Source: SAR116 cluster bacterium (GTDB taxonomy: Bacteria; Pseudomonadota; Alphaproteobacteria; Puniceispirillales; GCA-002684695). From it: 7,337 bases of DNA. The notes under the pieces were generated by a model, which was not told the origin of the DNA, searched no databases, and saw nothing but the letters and a program-made list of their open reading frames with translations. The position numbers and the translations under genes were made by a program. This document shows positions 1-6,963 of this stretch, piece after piece. Location of the stretch: assembly GCA_002684695.1 (NCBI GenBank), contig NYVQ01000084.1, forward strand, positions 1 through 7,337. Reading direction: 5' to 3'. The number at the start of each line of letters is the position of its first letter. Positions within the stretch are counted from its first letter, which is position 1.

Positions 1-39
1 ATATATAAAGTATCTTATAGGCAACTATACTCTTAATAT

Positions 40-213
40 TTAATAAAATAGATATAAAAATTTATAAAAGGAAAAAGCTATACAAACATTTTTAACACCA
101 CTATCTTTTAAATTAGCTGCATGTGCATGGCCTTGGCTACCATAACCAACAATTAAAACGTTTTTATTTTTAATTAAATTTAAATCAGCATCTTGTTCGT
201 AATAAACTCTCAT
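40..213 (-). CDS. ilvC: Ketol-acid reductoisomerase, 5' fragment with an artefactual tail
   Basis: The minus strand from ATG 213 encodes 57 residues and ends at TAA 42-40. Residues 1-46 are a clear IlvC N-terminus: start MRVYYEQDADL, then the Rossmann NADPH-binding loop GYGSQGHAHA at residues 23-32, then NLKDSGVKNV. IlvC uses NADPH to isomerise and reduce acetolactate or acetohydroxybutyrate, the step after IlvBH in valine, leucine and isoleucine synthesis. The full enzyme is usually about 330-340 residues, so most of it is missing. From about residue 45 the reading frame runs into the reverse complement of the gene's own leader, and the last 10 or so residues (FSFYKFLYLFY) are not IlvC-like. 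The start is supported by AAAGG about 9 bases upstream of the ATG. It is the third gene of the ilvB-ilvH-ilvC series. Identity of the fragment is near certain; the truncation probably reflects a chimera or assembly error rather than a real pseudogene. Confidence 0.9.
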   Translation of the reverse strand: MRVYYEQDADLNLIKNKNVLIVGYGSQGHAHAANLKDSGVKNVCIAFSFYKFLYLFY

Positions 214-262
214 AGCTTTTTCCTTTTATAAATTTTATATCTATTTAATTAAATATTAAGAG

Positions 263-276
263 TATAGTTGCCTATA
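263..276 (-). promoter_or_regulatory. Possible hairpin in the ilvC leader
   Basis: Read on the minus strand, the ilvC leader contains UAUAG-GCAA-CUAUA, a perfect 5-bp stem closed by a GNRA-type tetraloop. It lies about 50 bases upstream of the ilvC ATG and just downstream of the promoter candidate at 283-311, so it could sit at the very 5' end of the transcript. The stem is AT-rich and short, so it may be chance. There is no run of Ts after it, so it does not look like a terminator. The same bases occur inverted at 17-30 in the left repeat arm. Confidence 0.25.
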
Positions 277-282
277 AGATAC

Positions 283-311
283 TTTATATATTTAGGGCTT
301 AAATTCGTAAA
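283..311 (-). promoter_or_regulatory. Candidate ilvC promoter
   Basis: On the minus strand, TTTACG (311-306) and TATAAA (288-283) are separated by exactly 17 bases. They match the sigma-70 consensus at 4 of 6 and 5 of 6 positions. The site lies in the 106-bp ilvH-ilvC spacer, longer than the 12-bp ilvB-ilvH spacer, which is consistent with ilvC having its own start of transcription. In DNA this AT-rich such matches are common by chance. Confidence 0.3.
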
Positions 312-319
312 GATAAAAA

Positions 320-853
320 TTAGAGCATGTCTTCTCGTTGTTTTAAACTAGATATTTTTCCTCTAGTCATTGCACAAACACCTGACCTAGCAATTTCAAC
401 ATCACCTAAGGACTTCATTTGTTTTATAAAGGCAGAAAGCTTTGATGCATTACCTGTAATTTCAAAAACAAATGTGTCAAGCGTACTATCAATTGTATGT
501 GCTCTAAAAGTTTGGGCAATTCTTAAAGCTTCAATTCGTTTAGAACCTGTGTTGACAATTTTTACTAATGCTAGTTCTCTTTCTACATGAATAGAATTAT
601 CTGAAAGATCGTCTACATCATGTACAGGGACAAGTCTACCTAACTGAGCTTTTATTTGCTCTATAACCATTGGTGTTCCACATGTAACAATTGAAATTCT
701 TGAAATAGCATCTAAATTGTCAATTTCAGCAACAGTTAAACTCTCAATATTATAACCACGACCAGAGAATAATCCTATTACCCTGGCTAATACACCTGGC
801 TCATTATCAACTAATACAGATAATGTACACCTAATCTCATCATTAACTGTCAT
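320..853 (-). CDS. ilvH: Acetohydroxyacid synthase small (regulatory) subunit
   Basis: This 177-residue protein is the regulatory partner of IlvB: it activates the catalytic subunit and normally confers feedback inhibition by valine. The N-terminal ACT domain covers about residues 8-80 and includes the effector-site segment DNEPGVLARV (16-25) and the family signature GRGYNIESLTV (31-41). A second ACT-like domain follows from about residue 90 (ERELALVKIV, 91-100) to the end. The length fits the two-domain IlvH type rather than the short, about 96-residue E. coli IlvN. The start is well supported: AAGGA (864-860) lies 6 bases before ATG 853-851. The gene begins 12 bp after ilvB, so the two are almost certainly cotranscribed and made together. 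Glycine and asparagine residues typical of the valine site are present (N17, G20, N35), so feedback control is plausible but inferred. The gene is also called ilvN in some annotations. Confidence 0.96.
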   Translation of the reverse strand: MTVNDEIRCTLSVLVDNEPGVLARVIGLFSGRGYNIESLTVAEIDNLDAISRISIVTCGTPMVIEQIKAQLGRLVPVHDVDDLSDNSIHVERELALVKIVNTGSKRIEALRIAQTFRAHTIDSTLDTFVFEITGNASKLSAFIKQMKSLGDVEIARSGVCAMTRGKISSLKQREDML

Positions 854-859
854 TAGAGT

Positions 860-864
860 TCCTT
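860..864 (-). promoter_or_regulatory. Ribosome binding site of ilvH
   Basis: AAGGA on the minus strand, 6 bases before the ilvH ATG. It fixes the ilvH start and overlaps the second in-frame stop of ilvB, so translation of the two subunits may be coupled. Confidence 0.75.
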
Positions 865-865
865 A

Positions 866-2641
866 CTAAACCAAAACCATGCCATCTTTAGACACTTTAC
901 TATTCTGCTTATCATCGGGACTTAGAAGCATATCGTAATGAGCAGCACCAGAGGGGATCATTGGAAAACAGTTTTCTTCTTTGGCAACTTGAATATCACA
1001 CAAAACAGCTGTATCTGATTTTATCATTTCGTCTATTACGCCATCTAAATCATCTGTGCTTTCAGCTCTTAGGCCTTTTAAACCGAATGACTCTGCAAGT
1101 GCCTTAAAATCAGGTAATGATTCAGTATAACTCTCAGAGTATCTTCCTCCATGAATTAATTGCTGCCATTGCCTTACCATACCCATCCATTGGTTATTTA
1201 TTATAAAAACTTTCACAGGCAATTTGTACTGCTTTAAAGTTGATAGTTCCTGCATATTCATTAAAAATGAAGCCTCACCAGAAATATCAACCACTAATTT
1301 ACCTGGATGAGCTATTTGAACTCCCATTGCAGATGGCAGACCATAACCCATTGTACCCAAACCTCCAGATGTCATCCACCTATTTGGTTTTGTGAAGCCA
1401 TAGTATTGAGCTGCCCACATTTGGTGTTGACCAACCTCAGTAGTTATATAAGTTTCCATATTTTTTGTTTTTTCATACAGTCTTTGGATTGCATATTGAG
1501 GTTTAATTATCTTATCAATTTGTTTAAATTCAAGGCATTTTCTTGATCTCCATTCGTTAATTTGATTTAACCATATGCCTATTCTATTTTCAGATTTTTG
1601 AAATTTTAATTTTTTTATTGCCTTTATTAGTTCCTTAAGTGCAGAAGTAGCATCCGAGACTATCGGTATGTCAACAGAAACGGACTTATTAATTGAAGAT
1701 GGGTCAATATCAATATGAATTTTTTTGGAATTTGGAGAAAATTCTTTTAGGTTTCCTGTAATTCTATCGTCAAATCTAGCGCCAATGTTAAGCATAACAT
1801 CGCAATTATACATTGAGAGATTAGCCTCATATGTTCCATGCATACCAAGCATACCTAAAAATAATTTATTATCGCATGGCAATGCACCAAGTCCCATTAG
1901 TGTTAAAGTTGTTGGTACACCTGTTATTTCCACAAGTTCTAAGAGTAATTTTGAAGCCTCAGGCCCAGAATTAATTAGCCCCCCACCTCCATAAATAATA
2001 GGTTTTTTTGCTGTAACCAAAAGTTTTGCAACTTCAGCAATTTTATTTTTGTCTGGGTTAGTTGAAGGTTTGTATCTCCTTCCATGTCTATCCTGCCTAC
2101 TGATATAATTGCATTCTGCTAATTGAATGTCTTTTGGAAGATCGACTACTACAGGACCTGGCCTGCCTGTCCTGGCAACATGAAACGCTTCGTGAAGTGT
2201 TGAACATAATACATCACTATCTTTTACCAAGTAATTATGTTTTGTACACGGGCGAGTTATACCAGTTGTGTCAGCTTCCTGAAAAGCATCATTACCAATT
2301 AAATGAGTTGGAACTTGGCCTGAAAGACATACTATAGGTATTGAGTCCATGAGAGCATCTGTTAATCCAGTAACTGCATTAGTTGCACCAGGACCTGAAG
2401 TGACTAAAACAACACCGACTTTCCCTGTAGAACGAGCATATCCCTCTGCAGCATGAACTGCAGCTTGTTCATGTCTAACTAGTATATGTTTTATACTGTT
2501 AGATTGAAACAAAGCATCATAAATAGGAAGTATTGCACCTCCTGGATAACCAAAAATAACTTCAACACCTTGTTCACTTAAGACTTTCAAGATAGCATCA
2601 GCACCAGTAATGGTTAATTTTGTATCAGTATTACCTTCCAT
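866..2641 (-). CDS. ilvB: Acetohydroxyacid synthase (acetolactate synthase) large catalytic subunit
   Basis: This 591-residue, ThDP-, Mg- and FAD-dependent enzyme condenses two pyruvates to acetolactate, or pyruvate with 2-ketobutyrate to acetohydroxybutyrate. It is the committed step of branched-chain amino acid synthesis. The N-terminal ThDP (PYR) domain, about 10-175, has GYPGGA (31-36) and the catalytic glutamate E58 in VRHEQ. The central FAD-binding domain, about 195-340, has GARFDDRITG (287-296). The C-terminal ThDP (PP) domain, about 390-570, has GEAS (455-458) and NN (482-483) as the metal and diphosphate motif. W492 in MVRQW matches the tryptophan that favours 2-ketobutyrate as second substrate. 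Residues whose change gives herbicide resistance in plants and bacteria look wild type (A36, P111, W492, S564). An AAGAG sequence sits 7 bases before the ATG. The gene ends in tandem in-frame stops, TAG and TAA, and the second overlaps the ilvH ribosome site. Also named ilvI or ilvG in related genomes. Confidence 0.97.
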   Translation of the reverse strand: MEGNTDTKLTITGADAILKVLSEQGVEVIFGYPGGAILPIYDALFQSNSIKHILVRHEQAAVHAAEGYARSTGKVGVVLVTSGPGATNAVTGLTDALMDSIPIVCLSGQVPTHLIGNDAFQEADTTGITRPCTKHNYLVKDSDVLCSTLHEAFHVARTGRPGPVVVDLPKDIQLAECNYISRQDRHGRRYKPSTNPDKNKIAEVAKLLVTAKKPIIYGGGGLINSGPEASKLLLELVEITGVPTTLTLMGLGALPCDNKLFLGMLGMHGTYEANLSMYNCDVMLNIGARFDDRITGNLKEFSPNSKKIHIDIDPSSINKSVSVDIPIVSDATSALKELIKAIKKLKFQKSENRIGIWLNQINEWRSRKCLEFKQIDKIIKPQYAIQRLYEKTKNMETYITTEVGQHQMWAAQYYGFTKPNRWMTSGGLGTMGYGLPSAMGVQIAHPGKLVVDISGEASFLMNMQELSTLKQYKLPVKVFIINNQWMGMVRQWQQLIHGGRYSESYTESLPDFKALAESFGLKGLRAESTDDLDGVIDEMIKSDTAVLCDIQVAKEENCFPMIPSGAAHYDMLLSPDDKQNSKVSKDGMVLV

Positions 2642-2668
2642 AACAAACTCTTTTTAAATATTTTACTA

Positions 2669-2674
2669 ATTATA
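2669..2674 (-). promoter_or_regulatory. Candidate -10 element of the ilvB promoter
   Basis: A perfect TATAAT lies on the minus strand in the 93-bp miaA-ilvB spacer, 27 bases before the ilvB ATG. It would give a leader of about 20 bases. I see no convincing -35 hexamer 16-18 bases upstream, and no attenuator or leader peptide. The assignment rests on the hexamer and its position only. Confidence 0.3.
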
Positions 2675-2734
2675 TGCACTCATTTATTAAGAATTTCTAA
2701 CATAAAATTACAGAAATCCATAATAATCATAATT

Positions 2735-3673
2735 TCATAGCAAATTAAATGCCTTTACAACATTTAAAATGAATTTTTTATCATTTTTAAATAAATTACT
2801 ATACGTAATATCGGAAGAAAATGAATTACGAAACCAAGTCATTTGTCTTTTTGCATATTTCCTACTTTCTTGTTGTGTAAGTTTAACTGCTTCATCAAGA
2901 CTCCTGACACTATCTAAATATTCAAAAAAGTAATTAATTCCAATTGCTTTCATAGATGGAAGTTCTAAGGATAGATTTTTTGAATGATAATTTTTTATTT
3001 CTTCTATTAACCCAATATCAATCATTTTCTCAAGTCTTGAATTAATGTTGGGATATAAAATTTCTTTAGACGGTGAAAGTAATATTTTAAATGGTCTTTT
3101 TACAATTGGGTTTTTTACTTGTTTGTTCTGCCACCATGAAATTGTTTTGCCTGTTTGCAAAAAAACTTCATAGGCTCTAATCAATCTTTGTCTATCATTT
3201 TTTTTAATTTTAAATTTTTGTTGGCCCTCATATAATCTCAATTGATTATAAAAGAATGTAAGCCCTTTTTCTTTAAGAAGAATATCTATTTTATCTCTGA
3301 TTTTTTTATTTATTTTTGGTATATTAGATATTCCTTGAAGAGATGCGTTTATATACATGCCTGAGCCACCAACTAAAATTGGTGTTTTATTTCTACTATG
3401 AATGTCACTAATTGTCTCTTCAACTAATTTCAACCATTCTGCGACAGAAAATTTTTTTCTAAGGTCAACTATTCCAAAAAGGTGATGACTAATACATCTC
3501 ATATCTTCTTTAGATGGTGCAGCTTTTAAAATATTGAAGCCATCATAAACCTGCATTGAGTCAGCATTAATTATTTCACCATCTAACTTTTCTGCTAATT
3601 TTATCGAAAAATTTGTTTTCCCACTTGCCGTTGGCCCAACAACCACTATAGTCGATCTCATATTTGATTTCAT
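2735..3673 (-). CDS. miaA: tRNA dimethylallyltransferase (A37 prenyltransferase)
   Basis: MiaA transfers a dimethylallyl group to N6 of adenosine 37 in tRNAs that read UNN codons, the first step toward ms2i6A, which helps hold the reading frame. The 312-residue length is usual for the family. Motifs in order are the P-loop GPTASGKT (13-20), INADSMQVYDG (35-45) with the aspartate and serine of the active site, HHLFGIVD (63-70), VGGSGMY (101-107), the QRLIRAYEV segment (162-170) followed by TGK, KAIG (242-245), and RQMTWFRN (276-283). The start is uncertain by a few codons. M1 at 3673 is the longest form, but M5 at 3661 comes directly before the first beta strand and is possible; neither has a clear Shine-Dalgarno. 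It lies 93 bp upstream of ilvB on the same strand and is divergent from serB, with 26 bp between starts. Confidence 0.96.
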   Translation of the reverse strand: MKSNMRSTIVVVGPTASGKTNFSIKLAEKLDGEIINADSMQVYDGFNILKAAPSKEDMRCISHHLFGIVDLRKKFSVAEWLKLVEETISDIHSRNKTPILVGGSGMYINASLQGISNIPKINKKIRDKIDILLKEKGLTFFYNQLRLYEGQQKFKIKKNDRQRLIRAYEVFLQTGKTISWWQNKQVKNPIVKRPFKILLSPSKEILYPNINSRLEKMIDIGLIEEIKNYHSKNLSLELPSMKAIGINYFFEYLDSVRSLDEAVKLTQQESRKYAKRQMTWFRNSFSSDITYSNLFKNDKKFILNVVKAFNLL

Positions 3674-3699
3674 TGTAAAATTGTTAGATAAAAAATTAA

Positions 3700-4593
3700 A
3701 TGCATAATATCAATAAAATTTTAGTAGTTTCAACATCAATAGAAAAGAAATTATTAGAAAAAAAGATTATTGATAAAATATCAAAAATTCTTAAAAGCAG
3801 GCCCAATATTTTGTGGGAGAATGTTTCAGCAGAGTTTAAATTAGACCCAAGCTTTACCAACAATGATTTAAATGAGATAAGATTTTGCTTTAAAAATATA
3901 AATATTGATATGAATCTAATAAAATTTAGGTCTCAATCTAATAGAAAAAAAAAATTATTAATAGCAGATATGGATAGCACTATTTTGCGTTCTGAAACAC
4001 TCGATGATTTAGCAATTTTAATTGGGAAAATTGAACAAATAAAAAAAATAACAAAAGACGCAATGGATGGAAAAATAAATTTTATAAGCTCATTAGTCGA
4101 AAGAGTAAGAGTTCTCAAAAATACAAATGAAAAGCATTTGGTTAAAATAAAAAATAATCTCAAATATAATCGAGGTGCAAAAGAGTTGATTACAACTATG
4201 AAAAAAAATGGCTCTATATGTGCATTATGCACTGGTGGATTTTATTATATTGCAAACGAAGTCAAATCAGCTTTGGGCTTTGATTACATTCAAGCCAATA
4301 CTTTAGAAATAAAAAATGGATATATAACTGGGAATTTAATTAAACCAATTTTTAATGAAAATTCAAAAAAAGAATTTTTAATTCACCTTGCTGACAAGTA
4401 TAAACTAAGTTTAGAAGATACATGTTCAATAGGCGATGGAGCCAATGATATTGAAATGAATAAATTATCATCTCTGGGGGTAAGCTTTAAAGGTAAGGAA
4501 ATATTAAGAGATAACTCAAAATATATCTTAGATCATTCTGATTTAACAGGCCTACTGTTTCTTCAAGGTTATTCTAAATCAGAAATTCAATAA
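3700..4593 (+). CDS. serB: Phosphoserine phosphatase (HAD superfamily)
   Basis: SerB removes phosphate from O-phosphoserine, the last step of serine synthesis. The 297 residues fit alphaproteobacterial SerB. The N-terminal 80 or so residues are weakly conserved and take the place of the ACT-like region of longer SerB proteins. The HAD core starts at residue 86. Motif I is DMDST (90-94), with D90 as the expected phosphate-accepting nucleophile and D92 as acid/base. The substrate-recognition cap follows, with E99, ITKDAMDGKINF (117-128) and R135. Motif II is CTGGF (177-181), with Thr178 where many SerB proteins have Ser. Motif III lysine is K223 or K224, and motif IV is GDGANDIEM (245-253) with D246 and D250 as metal ligands. 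No Shine-Dalgarno is visible before ATG 3700, so the message may be leaderless or the start slightly wrong. It is the only plus-strand gene here and ends 4 bp from the convergent protease gene. Confidence 0.95.
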   Translation: MHNINKILVVSTSIEKKLLEKKIIDKISKILKSRPNILWENVSAEFKLDPSFTNNDLNEIRFCFKNINIDMNLIKFRSQSNRKKKLLIADMDSTILRSETLDDLAILIGKIEQIKKITKDAMDGKINFISSLVERVRVLKNTNEKHLVKIKNNLKYNRGAKELITTMKKNGSICALCTGGFYYIANEVKSALGFDYIQANTLEIKNGYITGNLIKPIFNENSKKEFLIHLADKYKLSLEDTCSIGDGANDIEMNKLSSLGVSFKGKEILRDNSKYILDHSDLTGLLFLQGYSKSEIQ

Positions 4594-4597
4594 TAAT

Positions 4598-6064
4598 TTA
4601 ATTTCTAATATTGATAGCAACAAACCTTTCTCTTTTACCATCACTCAATAATAAGAGAAGTGCTTTGGATCCTCTTTCTTTGACAGCTTTTAATGAATTC
4701 AACACATCATCAATGTCTAAAACATCTTGCCTGTCAGCTCTTTTAATTACAGTTCCAGGTAATATATCTTTAGCAAAAGCAGGTCCTTTCTCTTCAACTT
4801 CAATAATAACAACTTTTCCTAAGTTCTCATCGATATCAAACTGTTTAGAGATTTCTGAATTCATAACAGCTATAGTTACACCTAATTCATCAATAATTTC
4901 TTGAGCATCAACAGTTTTTTCGATCGGACCTTCGCCAGAACTTTCTGCTATCTCAAGCTCACCAAGGACTACAATTAATTTTTTTAATGAACCTTCTCTC
5001 CAGACCTCAACTGTAACTTCAGAACCAACTTCAGTTTCAGCAACAATTCTTGGAAGTTCTTTCATCTTAACAATTTTCTTACCATCAAAGGATAATACAA
5101 TATCACCAGGCTTTATTTTTGCAGCCTCTGCAGGACTTCCTGGTCTGACTGAGCTTACCAATGCACCTCTAGTCTCGTCAAAGTCTAAAGAACTAGCAAT
5201 TTCCTCCGTAACATCCTGAATATAAACGCCAAGCCAACCCCTCCTAGTTCTACCAAATTCAACTAATTGCTTTACAACTGAATTTGCTAAGTTTGATGAG
5301 ATAGCAAATCCGATTCCAACTGAGCCACCAGATTGCGAAAATATAGCAGTATTAACACCAATAACTTTACCAGACATATTAAATAAAGGGCCACCAGAGT
5401 TGCCTCTATTAATAGAGGCATCAGTTTGAATAAAGTCATCATACTGACCTTGTCCAATCTCTCTTCCTCTTGCTGAGACGATACCAGCAGTTACAGTGCC
5501 TCCTAATCCAAAAGGATTACCAACAGCTAAAACCCAATCACCAACTCTAAGTATATCTGAATCACCAAATTCAACAAATGGGAGCTTCTTACCTTCAGTA
5601 TCAACCTTCAAAACTGCCAAATCAGTTTTTGTATCTCTACCGATAATTTTAGCAATAAATTCTTCTTCATTGGGTAAGAATACTGTTATTTCTTCAGCGC
5701 CTTCAATAACATGGTTGTTTGTAACAATTAGACCATCCTCACTTATAATAAAACCTGATCCTAATGCAGTTGAAGGTCTTTTTGAAGGACCTCTCTCATT
5801 AAAATCTTTAAAAAATTCCTCAAAAGGTGAACCGGGTGGAAAATTTGGCAAATCATTTGGTGAAGAATTTTTAACAGCTACACTTGTAGCAATATTAACA
5901 ACAGCTGGCGATACGCTATCAGATAAGTCAGCAAAACTTTCGGGTGGTACTTTTGACAATGCATTAGTTGATAACACGCATACAAAAATAGCTAATAAAA
6001 AAGCTCTAAAAATATAAAAATGTAAATTTATATTAAAGTTTTGTTTGCTTGCTAATGATAACAT
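4598..6064 (-). CDS. degP: Do/DegP-type periplasmic serine protease (HtrA family)
   Basis: This 488-residue protein is an envelope protease and chaperone that would degrade misfolded exported proteins. Residues 1-37 form a signal peptide: a polar start, a hydrophobic core at about 18-31, and probable cleavage near ALS-KV (35-39). The trypsin-like domain, about 45-265, has the full triad H118 (TNNHV), D148 (TDLAV) and S223 (GNSGGP). The regulatory LA loop with the phenylalanine-rich SPFEEFFKDF (79-88) is of the DegP/DegQ kind. PDZ1 spans about 275-370 (GWLGV, 276-280) and PDZ2 about 390-486 (LGVTIAV, 394-400), giving the standard Do layout. AGTGAG (6076-6071) is a weak ribosome site 6 bases before the ATG. 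The gene starts 35 bp after hflC on the same strand, so it is probably the last gene of an hflK-hflC-protease operon, an arrangement familiar in proteobacteria. DegQ or MucD are alternative names; the sequence alone does not separate them. Confidence 0.95.
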   Translation of the reverse strand: MLSLASKQNFNINLHFYIFRAFLLAIFVCVLSTNALSKVPPESFADLSDSVSPAVVNIATSVAVKNSSPNDLPNFPPGSPFEEFFKDFNERGPSKRPSTALGSGFIISEDGLIVTNNHVIEGAEEITVFLPNEEEFIAKIIGRDTKTDLAVLKVDTEGKKLPFVEFGDSDILRVGDWVLAVGNPFGLGGTVTAGIVSARGREIGQGQYDDFIQTDASINRGNSGGPLFNMSGKVIGVNTAIFSQSGGSVGIGFAISSNLANSVVKQLVEFGRTRRGWLGVYIQDVTEEIASSLDFDETRGALVSSVRPGSPAEAAKIKPGDIVLSFDGKKIVKMKELPRIVAETEVGSEVTVEVWREGSLKKLIVVLGELEIAESSGEGPIEKTVDAQEIIDELGVTIAVMNSEISKQFDIDENLGKVVIIEVEEKGPAFAKDILPGTVIKRADRQDVLDIDDVLNSLKAVKERGSKALLLLLSDGKRERFVAINIRN

Positions 6065-6099
6065 TTTTTACTCACTAAAATTAAATTATTATATTTTAA

Positions 6100-6963
6100 T
6101 CACTCAGCTGGTAACTGAAAAAATTTAAAGAAATCGCCTGTAGGATTAATGACCATAGTATCATCTTGACCAAATGATTTTTTATAAGCTTCCATGGATC
6201 TATAAAATCTAAAAAATTCGGCGTCTTGACCAAATGCATCAGCATAAATTCTGATTGCCTCTGCATCCCCTAATCCCCTAATTTCTTGTGATGTTCTTGC
6301 TCCTTCAGCTACAGTTACAATCCTCTGTTTTTCTGCTGATGCTCTGATCTTTTGAGCTTCTTCTTCACCAGTTGCCCTAAATTCTCTTGCTATTCTTTCA
6401 CGTTCAGAAATCATTCTTGCAAAAATAGCTTGACTAGTAACTTCAGGATAGTCAGCTCTTCGAATCTGGATATCTATGATTTCCATACCTAATGTTCTCG
6501 CTTTAATATTAACTTGGTCTCTAATATTTTTTGTAACATCATTCCTTTTCTCAGAGAGTATGTCATTAAAAGCACGTGAACCCAATTCCTCTCTTAAAGC
6601 TGAATCAATTATCGTATCAAGTTGTTTTCTAGCTTCGACTTCATTTCTAACTGACTGAAAAAACCTTAAAGGATCTGTAATTTGAAAACGAGCATAAGTA
6701 TCAACTTTAAGACGTTTTTGATCTTTTAAAATTGCTTCCTCCCCGTCATCTGGTATGAAACTTAGAACTCTTTTTTCAAAAAAAATAACATCTTGGATAA
6801 AAGGTAATTTAAATTTTAAGCCAGGCTCGCTAACAGTTCTTTTTGGTTCACCAAATTGAACAACCAAAGCTTGCTGTGTTTCATTGACAATATATAGTGC
6901 ACTTGATGCTGTTCCAAATATAGCAATAAAGAGAACTATCAAAATAATATTTAACCTACTCAT
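6100..6963 (-). CDS. hflC: HflC, SPFH-domain membrane protein, FtsH modulator
   Basis: HflC pairs with HflK in a large inner-membrane complex that encloses FtsH and limits access of membrane-protein substrates to it. This 287-residue protein has one N-terminal membrane segment (about 5-24). The band-7/SPFH domain follows (about 25-190), with QQALVVQFGEPKR (30-42) and GLKFKLPF (48-55) near its start and a conserved end at IQIRRADYP (165-173). A charged helix with coiled-coil character covers about 183-245 and includes RMISERERIAREFRATGEEE (183-202) and GDAEA (232-236). The C-terminal EFFRFYRSMEAYKKSF (249-264) is typical of HflC. Most of the protein should lie on the periplasmic side, by family knowledge. 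GGAGGT (6974-6969) is a near-perfect ribosome site 5 bases before the ATG, and the start overlaps the hflK stop by one base, so the two are translationally coupled. Confidence 0.96.
   Translation of the reverse strand: MSRLNIILIVLFIAIFGTASSALYIVNETQQALVVQFGEPKRTVSEPGLKFKLPFIQDVIFFEKRVLSFIPDDGEEAILKDQKRLKVDTYARFQITDPLRFFQSVRNEVEARKQLDTIIDSALREELGSRAFNDILSEKRNDVTKNIRDQVNIKARTLGMEIIDIQIRRADYPEVTSQAIFARMISERERIAREFRATGEEEAQKIRASAEKQRIVTVAEGARTSQEIRGLGDAEAIRIYADAFGQDAEFFRFYRSMEAYKKSFGQDDTMVINPTGDFFKFFQLPAE

Larger units (their letters stand above)
1..291. repeat. Imperfect inverted repeat, arms of about 80 bp, enclosing the ilvC start
   Basis: Positions 1-81 are the reverse complement of 212-291, apart from one substitution (A at 45 opposite A at 247) and one homopolymer length change (five A at 56-60 against four T at 233-236). 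The 130-bp loop, 82-211, holds the beginning of ilvC. The right arm is the natural ilvC leader; the left arm is an inverted copy of it that interrupts the gene. The left arm runs to the first base of the window, so its true length is unknown. The arrangement is what a foldback template switch or a contig-end misassembly produces. Confidence 0.95.

Noticed and set aside
1..291. Inverted repeat as ends of a transposable element or an invertible promoter
   Set aside because: There is no transposase or recombinase, the loop is only the start of ilvC, one arm is just the gene's own leader, and inversion would not restore a full gene.
2693..2717. ATTTCT / AGAAAT inverted repeat in the miaA-ilvB spacer as a terminator
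   Set aside because: A six-bp AT-only stem with a 13-base loop and no T-run is too weak to call in DNA of this composition.
2642..2734. Leader peptide or attenuator controlling ilvB
   Set aside because: I find no short open frame rich in Ile, Val or Leu codons after the candidate -10 and no competing hairpins; the predicted leader would be only about 20 bases.
3933..4232. 99-codon minus-strand open frame, hydrophobic, inside serB
   Set aside because: Hydrophobic translation is expected when reading antisense to Lys- and Glu-rich AT-rich coding sequence; serB is clearly the real gene.
5496..6017. 173-codon open frame on the plus strand inside the protease gene
   Set aside because: It is antisense to a fully conserved HtrA sequence with an intact catalytic triad, and its translation has no recognisable domain.
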